Positions 34,229 through 43,944 of a DNA stretch of 64,000 nucleotides are shown here, one piece after another. The position numbers and the translations under genes were made by a program. This DNA is from Gordonibacter urolithinfaciens. GTDB taxonomy: Bacteria > Actinomycetota > Coriobacteriia > Coriobacteriales > Eggerthellaceae. How positions within the stretch are numbered: position 1 is the first letter of the stretch; every line of letters begins with the position of its first letter. The notes under the pieces are model-generated. The model had not been told where the DNA came from. It worked only from the letters and a program-made list of their open reading frames with translations, and searched no databases. The stretch spans positions 124,001 through 188,000 of the forward strand of contig NZ_LT900217.1 in the NCBI RefSeq assembly GCF_900199375.1. Direction: 5' to 3'.

Positions 34229-35471
34229 TTATTTCTTCGATGCCCCACCAGTTAGCATCGTTCTAATCGATATCAACGATCTCCTGATGACAGCAGGGAT
34301 GAGATACGCGTGGTTGTTAAAGAACAGGCTGGCAGAATGTTTTGCACTCCCATACCTGGGTCTCAAGAAGTCGTCGGCAACTGCCTCAATCCCGCCCTTG
34401 CGAAAAATCGACCAAAACTCATCCCTTCGAGAGTTCGCTCTAAAGGGCAAGCGCAATGGGCCGTTTCCCTCGATCGCTTCCTGGAGCTTTTTTTTGAACC
34501 ATCACAAGACTCTCGCTGATCGCAGCAAGCTCCTTGGCCCCTTGTTGGGTATCAACAAGCACCAGACTGATTCCACGCTCGTCATTTCTGTGGCAACGCG
34601 ATTCCGAGACGTAACCCCAGAAATCTGCGAGTGTCAGGTCTCCCAACCGCCGCGTCCCGACATAGGGGCATTTGCAACAACTGGGACGGGATATGAAGTC
34701 GCCAAGAAACGCCCTCAGGTACAAATCATCCGTGGTTGGCCAGCTTCTCGTCGAACCGTCCAGAAAACGCATTTCCATACTGAAGATCGTCCATGATGGG
34801 TCTTTCTTTCGGAAACTGGCCCCCGTGATCTTCGAACCCGACTCTTTCTCTCTAAACCAACGGTACTCCCGCCAAAACAGAGGAGACGGCGCTCCATGGC
34901 AGAGAACGTCGACGGTGATAAGATTTCCTGTCGGTATTTTCTCCGACAATTTCCGCATCGCCGCAACCTGGCACGGCGTTCCGGTAAACAAGACGAGCTC
35001 GCCCGCGCGCAATCTGTCCGCGCACACCGAGAGCGCAGTTGCGACATCGCTCTGCACGTACTTCGATCCACGCATGGATTCGACGATTGCACGATCACGC
35101 GTCACGATATGACGGACATCGAACGCATCATCGAATACCGCGCCACATACCCAGCCGCCCCTTCCAAGAACGGCATCGGCAAGCAGCATGAAAACCCCTC
35201 CGGAGGTCGCCGAAGCTCGACGCTCGCCATCCTTGTCCCAGCACGCCAGCGCCTCGATCGGAATATCCGAACGAGATACGGGATAAAGCTCCGGACAAGC
35301 TGTCGAGCACGCTCCGCAGCCGACGCACCTACTGATCACAATAGAGGGACGCAAGAACCCCTCGTCGTCAGACACCATGGCGATGGCGCCGAAACGGCAG
35401 GATGCGGCGCACGCCGAGCACCCTGTGCACCACTCGGGATCTGCCAGCCTCGGCTTGACAGCGTCTTTCAT
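34229..35471 (-). CDS. coenzyme F420 hydrogenase/dehydrogenase beta-subunit family protein, frameshifted
   Basis: This family (two N-terminal ferredoxin clusters plus FrhB-like domain) is common in polysaccharide loci. Its function there is unproven; a redox step on a sugar is assumed. Cys motifs CTGCSACAASC and CVGCGACSTACP open the protein from MKDAVKPRLADPEW (start 35471). LFTGTPCQVAAMR and CKCPYVGTRRLGDLTLADFWG follow. The frame ends at 34440 after an A8 run on the coding strand (34495-34488). Losing one A joins it in a sensible way to KKLQEAIEGNGPLRLPFRAN and on to a stop at 34229 (about 413 residues, the normal family length). It is therefore either broken, slippage-expressed, phase-variable or a sequencing error. 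Confidence 0.8.
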
Positions 35472-35476
35472 ATCAC

Positions 35477-36880
35477 TCACCCCTTCCTTTTGAAGATTGC
35501 TGTAGCACCGCCCAAGAGGCCTCGATACCTCACGATAGTGAACGCCACGAGTGCGACCGACAAACCCAAGGAGATCGTCGTGGCATGCACGATGCCTATA
35601 CTTAGGAGGGCCACCTCTGCGAGCAGCACGGAAAGGCCAACAACCTGGTACGGCAAGTCCATCTCTATCCTTACAAACTTTCGCGTGTCGAATGCTCTGG
35701 AGATTGAGATGATCGAATATGCGACAACCGAACCGACAATGGGGCCCCATACGCCGATTTCGGTGGCGAGAAGAACACTCAGCACAACGTTGGATAGAGC
35801 CCCTACGACGGTCGTTACGAAGATCATCCTGTTTTGCTTTGCAGCGTTGTACAGCACGCCAAAATACGTCGAGTAGCCGTTTACCACCGCACCGAACATG
35901 AGCAACGGCACGAACAGCCGCGCCTCGTAGAACCCGCTGCTCAGCATGACGCGCGACAGCGGTTCGGTGATAGCGATGGCAAGTGAGCCAGCACATAGCA
36001 GAAGAGCTGAATAAACGCGAAACACAATGCTGAACGACCGGCTACGATCTGCGGCAGAATATTCCCGTGCCGAGAATATCTGCCATGCCTGCTGAAAAAC
36101 AGACACCAGCATGTTCATCACGGCCGGGAGCTTCGATGCCGCTGTGTACAAGCCTGCAACCGCAATGCCGCTGGAAAACAGAACGATATAACGCCCCGAC
36201 AGGTTTACGAACCACCATGCGAGCGCATTAGGAACCATGGGAATGCTGTAGCGAAGTAGTCTGCGCATGAGATCCCCATCGATGCTCCCTAGGGAGAAGT
36301 AGCGCCACATCCTCGCACCAATCGTCACGAGCAGGAGCTGTGTTGCCTGGCATAGTATGAGGGCGAGCAAGTAGCCGGTGATTCCGGCACGGAGAACACC
36401 GAGAAGCAGGTAACCGGCCCCGCAGAGCACAAGTGTGCTGATTACTCCAGACGCCGCATAGAGCTTCGTCTTTCCAAGCCCCTTCGCGAACTGCATGCAC
36501 ACCGTCTTGAACGAAGTAACAAGGCAAAGGGTAACGAGGTACCACGTGTAGTCAAACCCAGTGAAGGCATAGCCAGCAATACCAACCACTGCGACTACAG
36601 GTGCAAGAGCGAAGGCGACGGACACACCCGTAGATAGCACTTTCCGTGGGTCAGAGTCCCGATCTATCGAGTAGCGAAAAACTCCCTCGTATATCCCAAG
36701 ACAGCAGAGGGGGTAAAGCAACTCCGACATGTTGTTAACAAGCTCACCGATACCGTATTGCTCAGTAGAAAGCAGCGCGGTGTACATAGGCAATAGAAGG
36801 AACTGCATGAGCTTTGTAAGCATGTTGCCTACCGCAAAAACCATGGTATCGCTGACAAGACGCTTGTAGGCTCGCTTCAT
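35477..36880 (-). CDS. polysaccharide flippase (Wzx/MATE-like)
   Basis: This is an integral membrane protein of 467 residues with about 14 hydrophobic segments, opening with VSDTMVFAVGNMLTKLMQFLLLPMYT in the style of RfbX/Wzx flippases. It would move the undecaprenyl-linked repeat unit across the membrane. G+C is visibly lower than the flanking housekeeping DNA. It ends five bases before the F420-beta-like gene begins and belongs to the same operon. Substrate unknown. Confidence 0.88.
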   Translation of the reverse strand: MKRAYKRLVSDTMVFAVGNMLTKLMQFLLLPMYTALLSTEQYGIGELVNNMSELLYPLCCLGIYEGVFRYSIDRDSDPRKVLSTGVSVAFALAPVVAVVGIAGYAFTGFDYTWYLVTLCLVTSFKTVCMQFAKGLGKTKLYAASGVISTLVLCGAGYLLLGVLRAGITGYLLALILCQATQLLLVTIGARMWRYFSLGSIDGDLMRRLLRYSIPMVPNALAWWFVNLSGRYIVLFSSGIAVAGLYTAASKLPAVMNMLVSVFQQAWQIFSAREYSAADRSRSFSIVFRVYSALLLCAGSLAIAITEPLSRVMLSSGFYEARLFVPLLMFGAVVNGYSTYFGVLYNAAKQNRMIFVTTVVGALSNVVLSVLLATEIGVWGPIVGSVVAYSIISISRAFDTRKFVRIEMDLPYQVVGLSVLLAEVALLSIGIVHATTISLGLSVALVAFTIVRYRGLLGGATAIFKRKG

Positions 36881-36923
36881 GAAATCGCCCCTCCCCCCAC
36901 CCGAGCACGCTTCAGCGCCACTT

Positions 36924-38066
36924 TCACACCGCCTCGATCAAATCATGTAGTTCCTCGTAATATGGGGCGGCGAACGGCGGGGCGGCTGCGCCCTCGGGAA
37001 ACCTCGTCATCAAGCCTCGCGCAAGGTCTGGCACGGACGCAAGATCACCTGCGACCGTTATCGCCTCATCGCCCGCATCCTCAAACCATTGAGCACCCGA
37101 GGTCACCTTGTGGTCAGCGGTCCTGAGCACAACCACGGGCGTTCCGGCGATACGGGCAAAGATAGTGCCGTGATAGCGATCAGTCACTACGACTCTATAA
37201 TGGGCATACGACTCGATCACCTTCTCGATTCGACTCCACGCCTCCTTCGAATCAAGATCAATCCCGCCGAGATCAACCGTTGTGTCCGTCTGGGCAAGGG
37301 AGCCGATCTGCCGCTCAAGCTCGTCGGCAAGAGCATCGATTTCGCCATACGAATAGAACTTCTCCCCGTCGTTCCTCGTGCAAAGTAGCGCGCCCGAACG
37401 ATGTCCGTCGAATTCGTATTTACCGATGAGCGTAGTGACCACATCGGGGTAAAGCCTGACATCGACCTTGGGGTAGATGGATCGGGCCTTTTCGGCGGAC
37501 ACTGCATCCCGCGCCAAGAAGAGGGTGCGAGGATGCGCGTTTATCGCCCTTATATCGCGGCGCATGCCTCGCTTGCTCAGGAACTTTATGCTCGTTGGAA
37601 AGAACACGATCCTGTTCCCAGGAAAGGAGTCAGGAATCATGCGATGCGCCGTCTCGTCCGGATGCAGCCCATCCATAGTGTGGCCGCTCTGCATGATTAT
37701 GACGTCGTCGGGTCGAACCAGCCGCTTCAAAAGCACCGCCGTCCTCGCGGCCCCTCCGTTGAAATCCCTGCTCGAAATTTTCACTATCTCGGCACCGGGG
37801 CAATTAGCCTCGACCCAAGCAAGAATGCAGAACTTCTGCGCCTGATCGCCCAAGTTGTTGTGGGTGGGAACGCCAAAATACCAAACCCTTGGACGCTCGG
37901 CACCCTGCAGGCCATTGAGCATCTTCAACAACGCTTTGTTGTCTTTGTGCGCCAAAGGGTGGCGGAGAGCAAGCCGAATAGGACGCACGATCTCCCTATT
38001 GACCATCACGGCGAAGGCGGACAAGCCGGGTATCGACTTAAACTTCATCTTGAATTCGTTGTTCAT
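36924..38066 (-). CDS. polysaccharide pyruvyl transferase family protein
   Basis: Members add a pyruvate ketal to a sugar of an exopolysaccharide or wall polymer, giving it negative charge. The 380-residue protein has the start of the fold in RVWYFGVPTHNNLGDQAQ and the family motif VVVTDRYHGTIFARIAGTPVVVL near residue 320. The start at 38066 is chosen for GAAGGACAAACG upstream. It lies between the polymerase and the flippase in the operon. Confidence 0.87.
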   Translation of the reverse strand: MNNEFKMKFKSIPGLSAFAVMVNREIVRPIRLALRHPLAHKDNKALLKMLNGLQGAERPRVWYFGVPTHNNLGDQAQKFCILAWVEANCPGAEIVKISSRDFNGGAARTAVLLKRLVRPDDVIIMQSGHTMDGLHPDETAHRMIPDSFPGNRIVFFPTSIKFLSKRGMRRDIRAINAHPRTLFLARDAVSAEKARSIYPKVDVRLYPDVVTTLIGKYEFDGHRSGALLCTRNDGEKFYSYGEIDALADELERQIGSLAQTDTTVDLGGIDLDSKEAWSRIEKVIESYAHYRVVVTDRYHGTIFARIAGTPVVVLRTADHKVTSGAQWFEDAGDEAITVAGDLASVPDLARGLMTRFPEGAAAPPFAAPYYEELHDLIEAV

Positions 38067-38097
38067 CGTTTGTCCTTCATAGACGGTTTTCCCACTC

Positions 38098-39198
38098 TCA
38101 CCAACCCAATATTGCCAACACGTTCGAAAAATCGACCGCATAAGGGATGACGCCCTGCCATTCAGGTCGGAGCAGTCCTACGGCAAAAAAGTACGCGAAG
38201 GACATCGAGCACAGAAAAACAAGGGAGAACGTCCGCTCTTTCTGTTTCGGGGCGGTCAAAGCAATGGGAATTGAGATGACTGCGAATATCGAGAAGTAAT
38301 ACGCGAGCCGCGCAAAGATCTCAGCTTGAACGCCCGTCACTTGGAAGAGAACGGCGAGCATCATGGCGTGCTGATAAAAGGACAGCATCCCACGATCATC
38401 CAAGTTCGTTCGCTTAAGAACTTCGATATAGTTCACAACAAAAAACGCAAGCACGGCAACGAATGCGAGCTGAATGACAGCACCGAAATAATTTGAAGCC
38501 ATGAAATCGCTACTGTACACATCTTCACGACCGAGAACCCATTGCGCAAGCGCAAGAACAACGTTAAAGGCAAGCAGGCAGATCGCGTAAAGCGCAAGGT
38601 ACACGAACACGTAGCCTTTGCGAAAACCTATTTTCGTCAGAGGCAAGATGACGAGAGCGATCAATGCATAAACGTGAAACATGGAAGCGGCAACGACGCA
38701 AGCCACAAAACCAACATTGCTCCGCTTTAGAAGAAAGACGAATGCAACCACCAGCAAGGCGGCGGCAATTCCCTGCCTCATGACGTTCATATAGGCCGTA
38801 TAAATGTTGAGCGTGATAAAAAGAAAGCAACTCAACAGGGGGTTCTCCGAATATTTGTATATCGCATAGCCGATGGGAACATACATTACAATCGCCGTGA
38901 ATACGAGAAGCAATTGGTAGTTGCTGGACAGCTGGTTCAAGAGAAGGCACAGAGCAGTAAAACCCGGCTCGTATCGCTCCAAAGCAAACGCCGACCAACC
39001 CTCGGCCCCAATCCTCGCGTACGCGCGAATGAACTGCTCCGTGTCAACGCCAACCGTGTAGCTTCTGCATGCAGCGATACAAATGAGCAGGGCGAAGACC
39101 AAGGCGACGTACAATCTTTTCGCCTTGGTTGAGCGTTTTGGCCTGATGACAATCGCCAAAAGTAGGAGGGTTAGCAGAACGAGGCTGTAGAAAAACAT
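38098..39198 (-). CDS. EpsG-family polysaccharide polymerase
   Basis: This is a 366-residue integral membrane protein with about ten segments. It has the EpsG-type pattern CRSYTVGVDTEQFIRAYARIG, then ERYEPGFTALCLLLNQLS near residues 45-90. It is probably the Wzy-like polymerase that joins repeat units outside the membrane. It ends 31 bases before the pyruvyl transferase. Confidence 0.85.
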   Translation of the reverse strand: MFFYSLVLLTLLLLAIVIRPKRSTKAKRLYVALVFALLICIAACRSYTVGVDTEQFIRAYARIGAEGWSAFALERYEPGFTALCLLLNQLSSNYQLLLVFTAIVMYVPIGYAIYKYSENPLLSCFLFITLNIYTAYMNVMRQGIAAALLVVAFVFLLKRSNVGFVACVVAASMFHVYALIALVILPLTKIGFRKGYVFVYLALYAICLLAFNVVLALAQWVLGREDVYSSDFMASNYFGAVIQLAFVAVLAFFVVNYIEVLKRTNLDDRGMLSFYQHAMMLAVLFQVTGVQAEIFARLAYYFSIFAVISIPIALTAPKQKERTFSLVFLCSMSFAYFFAVGLLRPEWQGVIPYAVDFSNVLAILGW

Positions 39199-39209
39199 TT
39201 GCGCTCGCC

Positions 39210-40577
39210 TTAATCTAAAGAGTCGAGTTCGACATGGCCCACCCATCCGGACGGAGGGGTGAAGCGGCGTACAGGGGAAATATGATTGAAGGACACGGGG
39301 TTCCGCCCGTCCATACTGCACATCACATCACCCGGCAATCCGGAGACCAAAGGAAGACGCTCCACCTTGAATGCATGCGCCAATGAAGGTATTTTCTGGA
39401 AATCAAATCCCATAATCCTGGAAGCCACCATGTCAACGATGACGGGATTACCCCCGCATAGCAGAACTCCGGCATCGACCGGATCAGGCTCAAGCGGGCC
39501 CTCGCCTTCGCCCGCTACGATCCCGTCCACAATCGCAACGTATCCCATTCGAACGGATCGGCTCAAAGTCCCATCGAGATTTCCGTACAGGAGAATCTTG
39601 TTGAGATCGAGAATCGTCCTCCAAAGCGTATCGTTACCGAACCAACTGCCGTTTCTGGCAACCGCCCTGTTGTCGCCCCACACCTTTTTCGCAATCCATT
39701 TCAAGGGGACGAGTACGCGAGCGATGGGCCGCGCCAGATTAGCAATGCTTTTCGCCCGTGCCGTCAGCACTCCCTCGGCCTTCCTAGCCATGCCGTTCTC
39801 CGCAAATTGATCGCCGCCATCAGCCGGCGCGCCAACGGTATGATGAGGGAGTAGATTCTTGTTCGTGCTGACTCCCACAAGGTTTTTCAGACAGCAGGTC
39901 ATGCCTGCCTTTTTATGAGTCTTCAACTTCGGCAGATTGACGAAGATATCGGCTTCCATAACAGACCCGCCCATCTCGTACAGATTGGTTTGTCCGTCGT
40001 GCGCCCTATTCGTCTCCTCGATATCGTAGCTCGCTCCGTAGTAGCCTCCCAAAGAGGTCTCCTTGGTGAAAAACTCGCTCAGGTCGCCTTCAACGTTGTA
40101 AAGGGTCTTTCCAGACGGATCGCCTGGCAGCTCGACGGAAGAAAGGATTATCCCGTCACCAGAGACGTTCCAGCGCTCGTTTCTCATGTCGACGAGAGAA
40201 AAGGAGATTCCACCTTCTTCGCACTTACGTCTCCATTCTTCAACCGGCATGAGCGCCACGATCTCGTCGAAATTGGCAGGCGTCATCGGGCTGTCACCGA
40301 CGATGATAGTTCCAGATCCGGCCATGTTCTCGACCAAGATATCGATCACCGCCGTAATGACGGAAGGATGGGTGATCATCTGGACCCATTCATCCCTGCG
40401 CAAATGCCTCTCCTGAACCCAGTTGGGTTTGACGAAAACCCTGTCGCCAGGATGCACGCAGCTCAGAACACCAGTGCTCGATATGAGCCGGCCGATCTTC
40501 TCCGCATCATATTCGCAACCCGTGAAGCAATGGCAGGTTAGATTTGATATAACGCTTTCCGTCATAGCCGATCCCAT
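39210..40577 (-). CDS. DUF362 domain protein
   Basis: This is a 455-residue protein of the DUF362 family: VFVKPNWVQ near the start, IIVGDSPM, DIFVNLPKLKTHKKAGMTCCLKNLVG, and AIVDGIVAGEGEGP with GGNPVIVD in the last third. Many members carry a ferredoxin domain; this one lacks any CxxCxxC set. Function is unknown. Its presence beside an FrhB-like gene is common in surface polysaccharide loci. The start at 40577 follows the upstream gene by two bases; an ATG at 40565 is an alternative. Confidence 0.8.
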   Translation of the reverse strand: MGSAMTESVISNLTCHCFTGCEYDAEKIGRLISSTGVLSCVHPGDRVFVKPNWVQERHLRRDEWVQMITHPSVITAVIDILVENMAGSGTIIVGDSPMTPANFDEIVALMPVEEWRRKCEEGGISFSLVDMRNERWNVSGDGIILSSVELPGDPSGKTLYNVEGDLSEFFTKETSLGGYYGASYDIEETNRAHDGQTNLYEMGGSVMEADIFVNLPKLKTHKKAGMTCCLKNLVGVSTNKNLLPHHTVGAPADGGDQFAENGMARKAEGVLTARAKSIANLARPIARVLVPLKWIAKKVWGDNRAVARNGSWFGNDTLWRTILDLNKILLYGNLDGTLSRSVRMGYVAIVDGIVAGEGEGPLEPDPVDAGVLLCGGNPVIVDMVASRIMGFDFQKIPSLAHAFKVERLPLVSGLPGDVMCSMDGRNPVSFNHISPVRRFTPPSGWVGHVELDSLD

Positions 40578-40579
40578 CG

Positions 40580-41695
40580 TTACGCAATATTTGTATAGAA
40601 ATCTGCCAGCAGCAACGCTGCAGCTCTTTGCGAGTATCCGGCATCGTCGATGCGCATCGCGGGATCCTGGAACCTGCCCTCGAGCGCCGCATTTGCAATC
40701 GCATCGCTCCAATCCGACAGTCGTTCCTTTCTTCCAAGGAATGTAGCGACACCGGTAATATCCACCTCAGACGGGACGTCTTTGGAGAACACGCACCTCA
40801 GCCCAGATGCTTGGGCCTCAACTGCGGCCACGGGCAATCCTTCACACAAAGACGGCATAGCCAGCACGTCGAATACGGAATACAGCTTGCCCACGTCCTC
40901 GCGAAGTCCCAAAAGATGTACTTTGCCCTCCAGCCCGAATTCGGCTATCAAACCGGACAACGCTTCTTCTTCAGGCCCGCTGCCGACGATGAGGAGCTCG
41001 GCCCGATGCTCGGTCTTGAGAAGCTCTCGAAACACATCGAACATGAAGGGGTAGTTCTTCTGCTTTGCAAGCCTGCCGACGCATCCAACGACGGGGAAGG
41101 CATCGGGGCCGATCGGCAGCTTCCGTTTGAGCTCGGAGGCGGCGGCTTCATCGAAACGAAACGCCTCCACATCGATACCGTTACGGAAGATGCGATAGGA
41201 CTGATCGCCGAAAAGATAGTCTCCGGCCTCCTGCGAGCAAGCGAGCCGTTCCGTTGCAAATCTTTTTCCGTATCGGATAAGCGGATAGTTTCTTATTCGA
41301 TGGCTCAAATGCTCCGAACTCGCCGCAAGATGGCTGTGAATAAGCCTGTTTTTCACCCCAGCATACGATGCGGCGCGAAGGACGCAGAAAGCGGTATTCG
41401 GAACGTGGCAATGAACTATGGAATAAGCGATTCCTTCGCTTTTTAGCAATTCGTTCACGTACCTGACATATCGAAGCGGCTCTTTCGAAGCGTCCGGAGC
41501 ACAGTAAATTCTGGAACCAGATGCCATGCACTCCTTCTCGAACGTTATGGATGAAGGAATGTGGTAGAGGTAGTCGAAAGCAATTCTGTTCTGGTCGATC
41601 TCCCGCATCATGTTCCAGACATAGCGCATCACGCCCGACTCTTTGCTCATCGCGGGCACGACTTGGAGAACCTTGATTCTCTCACGCGATGTCAC
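40580..41695 (-). CDS. glycosyltransferase, GT4 family
   Basis: This is a cytosolic GT-B enzyme of 371 residues adding a sugar to the lipid-linked repeat unit. It has KVLQVVPAMSKESGVMRYVWNM at the start, IHSHLAASS, PVVGCVGRLAKQKNYPFMFD near residue 200, and the C-terminal E-x7-E region PSLCEGLPVAAVEAQASG. It overlaps the ATP-grasp gene by four bases (ATGA). Donor and acceptor cannot be told. Confidence 0.9.
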   Translation of the reverse strand: MTSRERIKVLQVVPAMSKESGVMRYVWNMMREIDQNRIAFDYLYHIPSSITFEKECMASGSRIYCAPDASKEPLRYVRYVNELLKSEGIAYSIVHCHVPNTAFCVLRAASYAGVKNRLIHSHLAASSEHLSHRIRNYPLIRYGKRFATERLACSQEAGDYLFGDQSYRIFRNGIDVEAFRFDEAAASELKRKLPIGPDAFPVVGCVGRLAKQKNYPFMFDVFRELLKTEHRAELLIVGSGPEEEALSGLIAEFGLEGKVHLLGLREDVGKLYSVFDVLAMPSLCEGLPVAAVEAQASGLRCVFSKDVPSEVDITGVATFLGRKERLSDWSDAIANAALEGRFQDPAMRIDDAGYSQRAAALLLADFYTNIA

Positions 41696-42627
41696 CTTAT
41701 CTCACCTCTATCTGCGGCATCGTCAAACGGCTTATGCGATCTGGACTCTCGCATCCCGCGCACATGCAAGACCTCTCCCCATCGGAAAATGAAGTCATCG
41801 GTGAAATAGGGAAGAACGCCTCCCGCGGGAGAAAACGTCAGCTCGCCGAAGTAGACTTTCCCTTCAGCCTCATAGAGGTCGACGCGGACGAAATCGAAAT
41901 CCGCCGATAAGGACTTCGCTATTTCGAGCATCGTGTCGAACCCGCTGGGTTTCGGAATTTCGCGCTCGTTTTTCATCGAACCCCGAAGGCCCTCGATTGG
42001 CTTCCACTCGAGATCGTAAAGGTTGAGCTTCAGCGATTCTTCCCGATTTGAACAGGTGAGGACGAACGAAGGAACACCATTCAGGCAATGGAATTTATAG
42101 TCTATAACGTCATCTAAACCGCCGACGTATTCCTCTGCGTAAATACGACGCGGAATCAGCTTGTAGTGTGGCTCCACGCAAGCGCGAGGGTAGTCGGCAG
42201 CCAACCACTGGTGAGCATGCGAGATCATATCGTCGACATCAAGTCTCGTCCTATCCATGCAAATGTAATTCATTTCGCAGCCATGTGTGGCCTTGAGGAC
42301 GAATTTGTCCGGGAAAGCCGAGATGTCGATCTCCTCGACGCTACTCCAAGGCCCCCCGCACAGCGGTATAAGGATGTTTTCGGCACCCAAATTTGCAACG
42401 TAGTCCCTTACGGCGTATTTGTCTGTACAGCGAGCCATTAGCTCCTCGTCGGCATTCAGCTCAATCCACGAGATCTTGTCAGCCAATGTTCTCGGTTTTT
42501 CGATGTCGAGCCGTCGGCCGTATCTGAATCGGGCATCGAAGAGCTTGGCGTTCTTCGACCCGAAGAAACGCGCAAAACCGTTGAGGAAAGCCCTGTACGT
42601 GCTTTTCCCAATCCCATTCGACGACAT
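41692..42627 (-). CDS. ATP-grasp (TupA-like) polysaccharide-modifying protein
   Basis: The 311-residue protein follows the TupA/ATP-grasp pattern: KPRTLADKISWIEL, CTDKYAVRDYVANLG, FVLKATHGCEMNYICMDR, and FDFVRVDLYEAEGKVYFGELTFSPAGG near residues 245-270. Such proteins are thought to ligate an amino acid or similar acid to the polymer. It starts one base after the ugd stop. Confidence 0.85.
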   Translation of the reverse strand: MSSNGIGKSTYRAFLNGFARFFGSKNAKLFDARFRYGRRLDIEKPRTLADKISWIELNADEELMARCTDKYAVRDYVANLGAENILIPLCGGPWSSVEEIDISAFPDKFVLKATHGCEMNYICMDRTRLDVDDMISHAHQWLAADYPRACVEPHYKLIPRRIYAEEYVGGLDDVIDYKFHCLNGVPSFVLTCSNREESLKLNLYDLEWKPIEGLRGSMKNEREIPKPSGFDTMLEIAKSLSADFDFVRVDLYEAEGKVYFGELTFSPAGGVLPYFTDDFIFRWGEVLHVRGMRESRSHKPFDDAADRGEIR

Positions 42628-43893
42628 CTAGTCCCTCCTGAACAGGTCTCGCGTGTACACCTTGCCGACCACGTCAGCCAGCTCGTCACTCCAGCGATTG
42701 GCAATTATCACGTCGCAACGCCGCTTGAAGGCATCCAGATCATGCGTCGCCTCGTTACCGAAAAACTCGTTCTCGTCCAAAGTTGGCTCATACACCAGCA
42801 TGGGGATGCCCTTGGCCTTGATGCGCTTCATGACGCCCTGCACGGAAGATGCCCGGAAATTGTCCGAACCGGCCTTCATGGTCAGGCGGTATACGCCCAC
42901 CATGGGCATCGCGTCCCAGTCGGCAAATTTTTCCGCAAGCTCCTCCACCTGTGCCGCCACGAAATCCTTGCGTGTTCGGTTGGCGTCAACGATGGCGCCT
43001 ATCAGGTTCTGCGGCACGTCCTGATAGTTCGCCAAGAGCTGCTTCGTGTCCTTGGGCAGGCAGTAGCCACCATATCCGAAGGAGGGGTTGTTGTAGTGCG
43101 AGCCAATGCGCGGTTCCAGGCACACGCCCTCGATGATCTGGGTAGCGTCCAGCCCGTGCACGCACGCGTAGGTATCGAGCTCGTTGAAGTACGCCACGCG
43201 CAGAGCCAAGTACGTGTTGGAAAAGAGCTTCACGGCCTCCGCCTCTGTGGCGTGCATAACGAGCTTCGGGATGCCGGCAGTCCCATCGGCGTTCTCGCGC
43301 TCCCGCTCGGCGGGGTCGGCCCCCTCCTCCAGCAGCGCCGCAAATCGCTCGGCGTACTCACTTAGAAGGTCGGCTTCAGCATGATTACTCGGCACGCCCA
43401 CTACGATGCGGCTGGGATGCAGGTTGTCGTAAAGAGCATGCCCCTCGCGCAAGAACTCCGGGCTGAACAGGAAACGTCCCTGCGGGTAGCGCTCGCAGAG
43501 CGTCTTAGTGTAGCCTACGGGCACGGTCGACTTCACCACCATGACTGTATCAGGGCTCACGCTCAGTACCAGTTCCACCACCTGTTCCACAAGGCTCGTA
43601 TCGAAATAGTCTTTCTCAGGATCGTAGTTGGTGGGCGTGGCTATGACCACCAACTCGGCCGCCGCGTAGGCCGCATATCCGTCAAGCGTCGCTGCAAGCG
43701 CAAGCTCGCGCACACCGGCTTTCGCCTCTGTCAGGAACCGCTCGATCTCCGCGTCCCGGATGGGGCTCGCCCAACGGTTGATCGCATCCACCTTCTCGGG
43801 CACCACGTCCACGGCCGCAACCTCGTTGCGCTGCGCGAGCAGCACAGCGAGCGAGAGCCCGACGTATCCTGTGCCCGCTATAGCTATCCTCAT
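42628..43893 (-). CDS. ugd: UDP-glucose 6-dehydrogenase
   Basis: This enzyme oxidises UDP-glucose (or a related nucleotide sugar) to the uronic acid with NAD. The 421 residues carry GTGYVGLS at residues 7-14, [17 protein letters not shown], and the catalytic Cys in [14 protein letters not shown] near residue 260. Its product implies a uronic acid in the polymer. Codon use is GC-richer than in the genes downstream. Confidence 0.95.
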   Translation of the reverse strand: MRIAIAGTGYVGLSLAVLLAQRNEVAAVDVVPEKVDAINRWASPIRDAEIERFLTEAKAGVRELALAATLDGYAAYAAAELVVIATPTNYDPEKDYFDTSLVEQVVELVLSVSPDTVMVVKSTVPVGYTKTLCERYPQGRFLFSPEFLREGHALYDNLHPSRIVVGVPSNHAEADLLSEYAERFAALLEEGADPAERERENADGTAGIPKLVMHATEAEAVKLFSNTYLALRVAYFNELDTYACVHGLDATQIIEGVCLEPRIGSHYNNPSFGYGGYCLPKDTKQLLANYQDVPQNLIGAIVDANRTRKDFVAAQVEELAEKFADWDAMPMVGVYRLTMKAGSDNFRASSVQGVMKRIKAKGIPMLVYEPTLDENEFFGNEATHDLDAFKRRCDVIIANRWSDELADVVGKVYTRDLFRRD

Positions 43894-43944
43894 ATCAGAA
43901 ACCTCATGTCCATAGTCGAACCCGCATACGTGACGCGTCGCAGG

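Noticed and set aside
34229-34456. A separate small gene of 75 residues
   Set aside because: Its sequence is the natural C-terminus of the FrhB-like protein in the frame restored by losing one A.
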